Assembly (NCBI GenBank): GCA_022592445.1
Contig: JABYQR010000241.1
Location: 1 to 64,000 of the forward strand
DNA length: 64,000 nt
DNA from: Cytidiella melzeri
Taxonomy: Eukaryota > Basidiomycota > Agaricomycetes > Polyporales > Irpicaceae
Direction of reading: 5' to 3'
The notes beneath the pieces were generated by a model that was given only the letters and a program-made list of their open reading frames with translations, ran no database searches and was not told where the DNA came from. Positions within the stretch are counted from its first letter, which is position 1, and the number at the start of each line of letters is the position of its first letter. The translations under genes and the position numbers were made by a program. Shown here one piece after another: positions 44,432-54,350 of the stretch.

Positions 44432-47304
44432 TTACAATTCCTGAGGAATGAAGAAGAATTGTTCCAGTGTGCTCCAGCACATTGATGCCTTTTCAGATGT
44501 GACCTTTTTGTCCCCCAAAGTGTGGGAATTTGATGGCAGAATACAGACAGTAACAGTGTCAATAACAAAAAAATGAATCCAGCTGATAGCATCACACTGG
44601 CTTTGTTATCAGCCCTTTATAACTTGGCATCAGATAACTTTTGCAATCAATATGCAGTTTTTGATTTTTACAGACTGAATGTGGGTACAAATCCGTACAT
44701 ATAATACACCATTGAATAGCCCTATCATTTGGCAACATCCTGGTACAAACATCCTGTCAATTGAAGTGAAATTGAGCAAGTTATGGCCAGTCTACTGAAA
44801 AAATTCATCCAGACTCAGATTCAAACTCCACTCCCGCTGGCAAATGATGTCAAATTCTGGTCAGGTTGATATGCAGCAATATACAGACATTGCTTGCTCT
44901 CTGGCCAAGGAATACAATAAGAAGACATGCCACACATAGTGTTGGCTCTGAGCAAGAATTACCAGTACTTTGGAAGCTAAGTACAAATTCTCAACCCCTA
45001 CATTCTTGAACAATGTAAACCTGTGCCTGCATCAGCAGTGAGTGCTGCATCTAATTGTTCCACAAGTTTCACAACTGTTAATTGCTCTCTAAGCAGGAGT
45101 TACAATCAGAACACAGCCTGTTGCAGCTCCAATGGGGGTGAGGCAGTGCAGACATCAACAGGACACATGTAACATGTTCTACCAATTGATATGATGAGAC
45201 ACCCTACAGCCCTTCATTCTTGAAGCAAGTAATCTTCTAGAATCAGCAGTGAACACTGCACAAGATTTTCAACAAGATAGACTAGCGTTAGCAAGGCCGG
45301 CAAGCAGCAAGTACAATTCCTGAAGATTGAATGAAATATTAATTTTTGAGCCAGATTTGTAAGTAAACTTGGTGCATGTAGCAGCCTGAACAAGTAATTC
45401 TGTTGGGAATAGCTTCTTCAATGATTAATGTATAGTAATCTGGTGGTTTGTCTCCACTGGAGCACACAATTATTCATGAAAGAAGAGGGACTGTGTTGCA
45501 TTGTTTGAAGTGCAACAATGGGTGTGAGTACAAAATTAAGACATGTACAAGTTTGTGGCGTAGAGCATGGAGATAAAGATTGTTTGACATGCGTCTTCTT
45601 CTTGATGATGTTGAACTATGCCAAATATTCTAGATACAATTTGGTATACTGCACGAGCAGGGTTGCAAGTGATTATGTTATTGATAGCAAATTGAATAAA
45701 TCATCTAGCATGAAACAGTTAATTGCACCTGTGACTTTGTTACCAAAAGGAACCTGAGTAAACAACTCTGTTCCTGGTAAGGACTTTGCCAAGCCATCTG
45801 GTCATGAATATTGACTGTATTACGGGCATTTTATATTGGGGACACCGTTGATAGGCAACCTGATCTGGGATAAAGTGACTGTACTACAAACAATAAGTTT
45901 GGTTGCAGGAAAACAAGCCATACATTGATGAGGGTAGTCACCAATGGTGGCAAGGGGCTTCATATATCTTATCATGAATCTCGTGCAGTGTTCACTGCTG
46001 ATGACAGAAAATTGCTTGCTCAAGAAATGAAGGGCTGGATATCCTGTTGAGGTATAAACTGCCTCATCTCCATTGAAACTGCCACAGGCTGTGTTCTGAT
46101 TGTAACTCCTGCTCATAGAGCCACTAGTGGGTGTGAAACTGTGTGAAAGAATCAAAGGCAGTGCTCTGTGGTGATGCAACCGTGTCCTGTTGATGTCTGA
46201 ACTGCCTCAGCCCCACTAGAACTGCCTCACCCCATTGGAACTGCCACAGGCTGTGTTCTGATTGTAACTCCTGCTTAGAGAGCAACTAACAGTTGTGAAA
46301 CTTTGTGAAACAATCAGATACAGTACTCACTACTAATGCAGCCACAAATTTACATTGTCCAAGAATGTAGGGATTGGGTTTGGTAGTTAGCTTCCAAAGT
46401 ACTGGTAACTCTTGCTCAGAGCCAATACTATGTGTGGCATGTCTTCTAATTGTATTCCTTGTTCAGAGAGCAAGCAATGTCTGTAGACTGCTGCACATGT
46501 ACCTGACCAGAATTTGCCATCATAGCAAGAGGGCAGTTTGAATCTGAGTCTGAGTGACCTTTTCCAGTAGACTGGCCATAACTTGCTCAATTCCACTTCA
46601 ATTGACAGGATGTTTGTATCAAGATGTTGCCACAAGATATGGCTATCCAATGGTGTATAATATGTACAGATTTGTACCCATGTGCAGTCTGTAAAAATCA
46701 AAAACTGCATTTTGATTGCAAAAGTGATCTGATACAAAGTTATAAAGGCCTGATAACAAGGCCAGTGTGATGCCATCAGCTGTATTCATTGGTTTGTTAT
46801 TGACACTGTTACTTTCTGTATTCTGCCATCAGATTCCCACACTTTGGGGGACAAAAAGGTCACATCTGAAAAGGCATCAATGTGCTGGAGCACACTGGAA
46901 CAATTCTTCTTCATTCTTCAGGAATTGTAATGAAGCCCCTTGCTACCATTAGTGACTGCCTTCATCAAAGTATGGCTCCTTTTCCTGGAACCAAACAGAC
47001 ACATGTCAAACAATCTTTATCTCCATGCTCCACTCCACAAACTTGTTTAATTCTGTGCTCACAGCCATTGTTGCACTTCAAACAATACAGCACAGTCCCT
47101 CTTCTTTCATGAATGATTGTGTGCTCCAGTGAAGACAAACCACTAACTTACTAAACATTACTCATTGAAGAAGCTATTCCCAACAAAATTAATTGTTCAG
47201 GCTGCTACCAGCACCAAGTTTACTCACAAATCTGGCTCAAAAAGTGATATTTCATTCAATCTTCAGGAATTGTACTTGCCGCTTGCCGGCCTTGCTAACG
47301 CTAG
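44432..47304 (+). mobile_element. Helitron-like element HLE-d (outer) in Copia
   Basis: TTACAATTCC start and CTAG end, inserted between G and T of Copia so that ATPMIFF rejoins VGYEPG on removal. Split by HLE-e (45282-46930). It has the same subterminal inverted repeat, hairpin and minisatellite features as the other copies. Confidence 0.8.
45282..46930 (-). mobile_element. Helitron-like element HLE-e, 1649 bp, nested in HLE-d
   Basis: Inverted copy, CTAGCG at the left and GGAATTGTAA at the right, inserted exactly between A and T of HLE-d with no duplication. It has the same length as HLE-c and the same open frames residue for residue, so both are recent copies of one source. Confidence 0.85.
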
Positions 47305-49601
47305 TTGGATATGAACCGGGTGTAAAGGGTTACCGGTTCTGGGATAAACAGCGAATTGCCGTTGCTCGCAATGCAGTATTTGACGAGACTCATTTACCAT
47401 ATTGTAAAAATATTACTCCTTCCAAACGATCTTTAGTCAGCAATAACAGTGATAATAACACTGTTCCTCCACACAATAATTTTTCACCTTTCGAAGAGAA
47501 TGATGAACAAGGTCACCAAGATTCTGATGATGGAGATGATGATCATCCAGAGCACCAAGCACCTACTCATCCTTCTCAACAACAGCAGCAATTCCGTTCA
47601 GCTCCGGTTCTTGACAAAGAACCACTAACACAAATCAAAAGAGGACCTAAGCCTAAACCACCTTTGCCACCACCTATCAACCAGAACAAACGTTCAACTG
47701 CTGGAAGAAATCCTAAACTTTCCATGCGGCCGGTGGATATGCAGAAAGCTTTAGAAAAGCAAGTGGCTAAGGACAAAAAGGAAGAACAAAATGAGCTTTG
47801 TTTGAGAGCTGAATGGAACTCGAGAACACGCGCGAGATCACCGATTGCAGGGCCATCCAAATTACGGATACCTTTGCAATCAGGAACGTCATCACGTCAA
47901 CCCTCGAGATCACCTTCCGTTGAACCGGGTCCAGAACATCAAACTCTATCAGGAGGCTTAACTAATGATGATGACTCTGCAGAAATTGATGACGAGACTC
48001 TTAATTCAATTACTGCTTATTCAATCAATGAATATCCACAGACGTGGAAGCAGGCAATGAAAAGAGATGATCGGGATCAATGGTTTGCTGCTGCACAAGA
48101 CAAAATTGATTCTCAAATGAAGAGTAAAACTTGGATGCTTGTACGACGACCAGATGCATCACGCAAAATTGTGAAATGCAAATGGGTCTTCACCATAAAA
48201 TCTGATGGTCAATATAAAACGTGTCTTGTTGCAAAATGATTCACCCAAGTTGAAGGAATTAATTATCAAGAAACTTTCTCACCAGTCGCACGTTTTGAAT
48301 CGATACGCATGCTACTAGCTATAGCTGCACTCGAAGATTGGGAAATTGAGGCATTGGATGTGAAAACAGCTTTCCTTTACGGCGAACTGGATGAAGAAAT
48401 CTATATGGAACAACCAGAAGGTTTTGTGGAGAAGGGAACGGAGAACCATGTTTGTTTGCTTAAGAAAGCCATTTATGGACTTAAACAAGCTTCACAAACA
48501 TGGAATATCAAAATTCATAACACTCTGATAGAATTAGGCTTTGACCGGATTCATTGAGATGCTGGTGTTTACGTGTATCGGCAACAAGGGGGGAATTAAA
48601 TTCTCATTCTATATGTTGACAATATATTTCCAATAGGAAATAGTAAACTTGCTATGTCTGCACTTAAGAAAAATCTTATGGATTGCTATGAGATGCGTGA
48701 CTTAGGAGAAGCTAAGCTTATTCTAGGCATGCGTGTGCAGAGAGATTGTAAAGCTAAAACAATTCTACTTGACCAAGAGTTGTATATTCAAGAGGCTTTA
48801 AAACGATTTAATATGGCAAATGCTAATCCTGCTCGGACACCATTACCTTCAGGTGCTGTACTACAGAAGGCAGATTCTGACTACAAAGCAGATTCTGGTT
48901 TACTGAGACAGTATCAAGCGTTGATTGGCACACTTATATATGTTATGATTGGTACTAGACCAGACATTTCATATGCAGTCATACGTCTTTCACAGTACAT
49001 GTCAAATCCAACTGACCACCATTATAAATCAGCTAAATATATACTGAGATATTTGCTTGGAACGCAGTCCTATGCGATCAAGTATAATGGATCAAGTAAT
49101 GCTGGTATTATTGGTTACTCGGATGCAGACTGGGCTGAGAATAAAGACGACAGACATTTGACAAGAGGATATGTATTTCTTTTGGCTGAAGGAGCAATTT
49201 CCTGGACTTCTAAAAAGCAGAAAACCGTTGCTCTATCATCAATGGAATCAGAATACATGGCCTTGTGCGAAACTTGCAAGCAATGTTATTGGTTGTGCAC
49301 CATGCTCAAAGAATTGGATTTAAAACAGCAAGAGCCTACCATTCTATGCTGTGATAATCATGGTGCTATTTACTTCACCAAGAATCCAAAGATAGAGTCA
49401 CGCTCAAAGCATATTGACATTCGATATCATTATGTTAGAGAGTTTGTCAAAATAAGAATGCTGAACTATATGCTGTTCCAACTGAAGAACAGATTGCTGA
49501 TATCATGACAAAGTCATTGGCATTTCAGAAGCAATCATACTTCAGTGGGAGATTAGGTCTAATTGATCTAAACACTCACTAATGTAACGGTTAAGTGGGA
49601 G

Positions 49602-50152
49602 TGTTAAAACTATATAATATAATATGATATGATATGTAGTTTCCCACGCCTTATTATAAGGATGCTTTAAGGTAGTAGAGTTCTCACAGTCTTGATATGG
49701 GAATTATGCAGCCGTATATGGAAACTCAAGTAGTAACCATCACATTAGCTGAGACGTACAGATATGGATTGTAGTAGTACTATACATATATGTACACCTG
49801 TGTTCTAGTAGCATAGGAAATGACATGGAAAGCATGTAGTACAACTCCAGAGGATGCCTAAAGCATACATCTGAGGACAAGTACTAGCATGAGTCATTTA
49901 CTCATTATGTACGCCTCTGGTACAAGTGCTGAGCCTAGTCATACAATGAGTCATGTACTCATAGCATGAGTCATGCATGAGTCATGCACTTAGTAATACA
50001 GTAGAATAGCTGAAGTAGACATGTATAGTAGTCGCTTACATGAGTAGATACAGACATGTATATAAGCAGAGCTGCTGAAGCAGCAAGAATAATAAGACTC
50101 ATCTTCAAAGCTTAACAGCCTCTACCCCTCGCACACATATTCCACTTTGTTA
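49602..50152 (+). repeat. Copia 3' LTR
   Basis: 551 bp. It differs from the 5' LTR at a small number of sites (for example GGACAAGTAC against GGACAGGTAC, and one base in the ATATG..AGTTTCC start), so Copia is older than Gypsy-1. Confidence 0.92.
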
Positions 50153-50638
50153 GGGCTCCTTATTGTTCTTTCCCTATTGTTCTCTTAATGGAAGGATGTT
50201 CTCACAGGTGTGGGAATGGAATACAATAGTTGGTCTCCTTTTAGATAGATTCTCTCACAGGTAGAGTTCTTGGCAAGGTCTAGACAATAGCTATTGTTCT
50301 CCTTTAGGTAGTTCTTTTGTTCTTTGTTCACACGGCTTCTTGCAAAGCCTGCCCTCAACATGGTCTGTGCGCAGGTCCCTGAAGTCTATATATACTGCTA
50401 CATGTACACTCCTAGCCCCCCCCATCTCAACCTCTTGGTCTTTACTGGGCTAGGTAAGCCACCCCCCTCTTGTACTATATAGCTGGTAGTACAAATACTA
50501 ACTTGGTCTTTACTGGGCTAGACATCTGCATAAGATTTATAGCTGGTGAGAGTATTGTGCTTCACGCCTACCACCACCACTTCGTTGTCATCCACTTTGT
50601 GTCCCTGTCTGCCGCGTTGAACCCCTGTCTCTGCGTCA
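50153..50638 (+). repeat. Gypsy-3 3' LTR-A, second part
   Basis: Continuation of 31108-31387 after the Copia element and its GGGCT duplication. It contains the intron-like segment (50454-50521, TACTAAC present). It ends at 50638, where a DUF6589 coding frame begins. Confidence 0.9.
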
Positions 50639-52190
50639 GGTACGGAGGTGTCCTTCACAATGTATATTGTCCCCGCAGTTCTGTTGTCGAAGTGGGACTG
50701 CTTGTTTGCTTGCTGCTCGTAGATCTTGAACACGAGGTTGAGATTGTCGTGGCCGCCAAACCAGAGGTAACAGATGATGTTGTCCATCATGCGCTGGCGG
50801 TTGGAGTCGGACAGCTGCTTGATGCCTTTGTAAATCCACTTCTGACTCATCGTGAGTCCGAAGAGGTACGTGGTGTTGTTTGCCTTTGCGGCAAGTCCAG
50901 ATGCCTTGAGATAGATGCTGAGAAATTTTTGATATCGGCAGCGGTGGTGGGAATGTCCATAGTGTAGCATTGCACCGATAATGAATATACGCTGCAAATT
51001 GATCAGTACAGCATTGGTGATGTACGAGAGAAGCAAGCTTACCGGCTCGTGGCTGTTGTACTTGTTCTGCTTTGCCTGAAGCGGAGTGCACGAGAGTGAG
51101 TGCATCAGCTTCCAAAAGGTAGGCTGAGTGGCTTGCATAGCTGGAATGTCGTCCTTGAGTCTTGTGGAAAAGAGGGATTCTTCAGTGATGTCCTGCAGCG
51201 GCGACAAAAGCTGAGGCGCAAATAATCGCATCTCGCGATTGATGCGTGCCGTCACATTCTCTAATGCCCAATCGTCCATAGCGTTACGAGCAGCCGTAGT
51301 GCAAACACCCCAGCTGTGTGGTTGTGGTGGCTTGTGCCAGTTCTTGAGGATGCCAGGCAGCTGTTCGCTATGCATGAGCGCTGTTCGAGCGTATCTTGAC
51401 GAGAGTTGAGGTCAAAGAATACACCTTATTGTCTTTGAGTACATACCTGATAGTTCCCTGCTCGTGCTTCATGTCAACGGGTACCTTCAAATTCCAACTC
51501 AAGAAATGTAGGAAGGTGGTGACGTCCATCTGCAGTGAGGCCATATGCTCGATTATGCTGGCCATCTTGAGGGCAATATCCGCATTGGTAAGGGTACTTA
51601 GGTGGCTCATGAATAAGGTTGTTTGAGCAAGCGGCCCTCCCGCGGTTTTGAAAGAGTTGTCGACATGCATCTGGGATTCTGGTGGCAATAGCTCGACTTC
51701 TCCATCGTGATATTTGTTGTTGTTGTCGTCGAGGTTGAAAAAAGAGTCACCGTTGTCAAGAAAATCAGAGGCCTGCATGTTGAGGATATCATTGCACGAG
51801 TATCAGGCAGAAGGGAGGAACAGAAAATGGATTCAACGTTGTGAAACAACAGCAAGCGGTGGTACGGAAAAACAAAGTGTGCGTCGCGCAGACGTTGCAA
51901 TTATCTAGGCGCTCAATGATGGGCTCTATCGACGTCACGTGGGAGTAATCCCTACCCCTCTCCGCGAAGTACACCAGACCCTCAAGTAGTCTCGGAACCA
52001 GCTGTTTGCAATACTTGTTTTGAGCAGCGGAGTTCAAAAAAGACAAAAAACGAGGTATGTAAACGTCTGGTGAATTCGGTAAGTGGCAGGTACCGCTCAG
52101 TTGCACGTGACTCCCGCCAGTCAGTATGCACGTTTGTGACTTCGTACTCTCTACTACTAGTCCCCTCCAGTCTCTCACATATGTTATTCA
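50639..52190 (-). pseudogene. second DUF6589-domain gene, truncated by Gypsy-3
   Basis: Pieces on the - strand in family order: an N-terminal part (PRFLSFLNSAAQNKYCKQLVP; then ATG 51778, MQASDFLDNGDSF; TTFLHFLSWNLKVPV), HSEQLPGILKNWHKPP, LHYGHSHHRCRYQKFLSIYLKASGL, LFGLTMSQKWIYKG, HDNLNLVFKIYEQQ and GTAGTIYIV. It stops at the LTR at 50638, so the C-terminal half is gone; none is found beyond the left edge of Gypsy-3. Short introns are likely, for example one with GTAAGCTTGC donor before RIFIIGAM. Function unknown. Confidence 0.75.
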
Positions 52191-53068
52191 TTCATATTCT
52201 CACTCTCTGCTAATATCAGACAAATAAATTTGAATAAGATTAAACCCTAAGTCGTGGATAATTCCCTCTCGGCCGCACTAGACAGCCGGATAATGATAAC
52301 CAGTGCTCAGCCCTCGCCCTTGATTCAGGCTGGCCCCACTCTTCCCCTCATTCAAGAATGCACGGACAGCAAATAGCCAGTATGCGAGAAGATATTCCTC
52401 CGGCAACTTCTCAGGAGGCAATTTGGGGCACAACGCAAGTCACGGTAATGTCTTGATTCAACGTTGTCGAGGACCTGTTTGTTGGCATCGAGGGTGCCTC
52501 GTGCCGTGACACCGTGTTTGTGTCCGCGAGGTGGTTTGGGGCGGTTCTTGAGTATCCCAGTACGTCGCTCGCAGTGCTTGAGCGCAATGCGAGCATATCC
52601 AGAGTTTATTAGATAAAATGAACATGTGTATGATTGGGACTCACCAACCATTGAGTGCCCATCTCCATGTGCCAGCTGAGGTGGTACCAGAACCAAACAA
52701 TATTCAGTTGTTGTCCTGTATTCGTCATCGCGTCGTTGCGGCGTAGTCGAGCTGTGCGAGGCACCGTCACGCGAGGGTTGTATGTGCTGCATTGATGGAC
52801 TTGTTCTTGACTTATGTCTGATGTTGAAGGGATCTTGTGGTGCTCATTGTTGATGATGGCGAGGTCCTCAAAAGATGGGAAAGCGACGCGAGAGGCAAGG
52901 GACAAGAGGTAGACGTGACGGCGGCAAGGGCACGAGATGGAACACGAGGTGGTGGGCAAAAAATGAAAATAAAACTTGAAGTTTGGCCAGGCGCCCGCAG
53001 AAAGTCTTCAATTTCGAGCACATGCGACTGAGCGGTACCTGCCACTGACCAATTACACCAGACGTTAG
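52065..53068. repeat. inverted repeat around a DUF6589 relic
   Basis: About 50 bp at 52065-52115 (ACGTCTGGTG, AGTGGCAGGTACCGCTCAGT) recur inverted at 53018-53068 with a few changes. The 0.9-kb interior holds the third DUF6589 fragment. It could be a duplicated inverted segment or the ends of a mobile unit. Confidence 0.55.
52380..52640 (-). pseudogene. third DUF6589-like fragment
   Basis: A short stretch reading ALKHCERRTGILKNRPKPPRG and on to LDNVESRHYRDLRC parallels the HSEQLPGILKNWHKPP segment of the neighbouring gene. It is isolated and frameshifted, a relic only. Confidence 0.5.
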
Positions 53069-53256
53069 GGAGCGCGGTTCATTGTGTCTTTTTCGAACTC
53101 CGCGCTCCAAACAAGGAAGGAGCATCGGCGACGTCCGCGCTCTCCTTTAACGTCTGGTTCGAGACTAACCCTCAAGCCTGCGGAGTGTACTGTCTTTTTC
53201 GATCTCCGCAGCTTGATCAGGAAAGGAGCCCTGGCAACATCTGCTTGAGGGTCTGG
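53058..53256. repeat. two tandem hairpin units with compensating stems
   Basis: Unit 1 (53058-53157) and unit 2 (53168-53256) share TGTCTTTTTCGA, CTCCGC and GGAGC blocks but differ in their stem sequences. Unit 1 pairs CCAGACGTTA with TAACGTCTGG; unit 2 pairs CCCTCAAGC with GCTTGAGGG, and CTGCGGAG with CTCCGCAG. A related unit lies inverted near 51960-52065. Confidence 0.6.
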
Positions 53257-53280
53257 GTACAAGACTATGAGGGTCTGGGT

Positions 53281-54350
53281 ACGAGACTATATGATGCGTA
53301 TAAGACCTTTACTGCTGCCCCTTAAACCTCGCTAAGAAGCAACATTCACTACGTCAAATACCGGATTTTCCAGCATCAAAAACGGTTGAAAAAAGCGTGA
53401 ACTATCGCACGACCAGATCTAAGATTGGATGAGCCAGAAAATGATGTAAAAATTCAGCTTGTGGGTTCTGGATTTCAACTGTTGAAAAATCATGCAGTAA
53501 AGTGTTGTGAGGTGCTAAGTTTAATGATCTAATGTTGTCTAGGATTTGTGAGGTAGCAAAATCGTGACCGTCAGCATGATTTTACTTACTTCAGAAATTT
53601 GCAATGATTTTGAAGTTAGCAAAATGCTGCACTAATTCTGCGATAGCGGCAAGATTTTGCAAGTTGAAAAAATGTGGTTCAATGCTACTGCCAAGAGCTC
53701 AAAGTTGTACTTGGCTTTTTCTGCTTTCAAATTCAATATACTATTCATACCTCAAATCCTATTCAGAGTACAGAGTTTTGCAGCTGACAAATCTGTGAGA
53801 AAATTAATCCAAAAATATTGAATCTAAAGGCAGCATTTTGCGGTCAAGAAAACCGTTGATCAATGCATCCATGATTGGTATGGTTTTATAGCATGTAAAA
53901 TCCTGCTTCAAACTGTACATACAGACAAAGTAGCTCTTAGTCCCTAGTCCCTAGTCCTTAGTCCTTAGTCCTTAGTCCATAGTCCATAGTCCTTAGTCCG
54001 CAGGCTGTCCGAAGTCGAAAATGAACGCGCAATGAAGGCCCGTCTTAGCCGACAACTTTGTGGCGCAACCTGGAACCAAGCTGGAACTGAGGCGCAAAAG
54101 CAACCGCGCCCTCAACACTGACACTACATTTTCGCACAAGTCGCCTGAGTGGAGATTTTCGAGATGGGTCAATAGAGGTGAGTGCATGTATAAAATTAAT
54201 TTCCAGAAGCGAACTGTTTCCAAAGCACAGGGTACATTCTATATACCAAACAGTGAGCTATATTTTAGATATACAAGTACGGGAATTCCGTGTACCAGTA
54301 CAGGAAGAGAAATATGCAAGCACACTATGCATGTAGACATGTGCGGAATG
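53281..54350. other. AT-rich intergenic region with heptamer repeat
   Basis: No gene seen. A (TAGTCCN)n heptamer array of about nine units lies at 53937-53999. One copy of a dispersed motif (54041-54095, CAACTTTGTGGCGCAA, then twice AGCTGGAAC) also occurs at 58101-58170 and 59638-59700. Confidence 0.55.

Larger units (their letters stand above)
42270..49582 (+). pseudogene. Copia gag-pol, disrupted
   Basis: Gag from ATG 42270 (MAEPGKISGSQ, FDGSNYKKWS), zinc knuckle CKKCGLSNHTTSQH, protease LIDSGATSHIT, GAG-pre-integrase HNRLGHP with CHGCQVEKGK, integrase (HSDLIEY, CDGGTEF, NGRAER), reverse transcriptase (WVFTIKSDG, LDVKTAFLYGEL, KAIYGLKQA), an active site reading LYVDN instead of YVDD, and RNase H (GYSDADWAENKDDR, SSMESEYMAL). 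Defects: stops at about 42675, 43543, 43727, 48237, 48555 and 48597, a 1-nt frameshift near 42775, another near 49450, and the HLE-d insertion at 44432 between integrase and RT. Inactive. Confidence 0.93.
31388..50152 (+). mobile_element. Ty1/Copia element with nested insertions (TSD GGGCT)
   Basis: Two 551-bp LTRs (31388-31938 and 49602-50152; TGTTAAAAC to TTTGTTA) flanked by GGGCT (31383-31387 and 50153-50157). Internally there is a PBS at 31939, an extra ORF (32130-32951), a second short upstream ORF, gag-protease-integrase-RT-RNase H in Copia order, and an AAGTGGGAG polypurine tract at about 49593-49601. It is invaded by Gypsy-1 (33265-41789) and by HLE-d/HLE-e (44432-47304). Coding parts have stop codons and frameshifts. 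Confidence 0.93.

Noticed and set aside
52812..53262. A string of - strand open frames of 60-116 codons
   Set aside because: They cross the hairpin repeats and a Pro/Arg-biased stretch in different phases with no family match.
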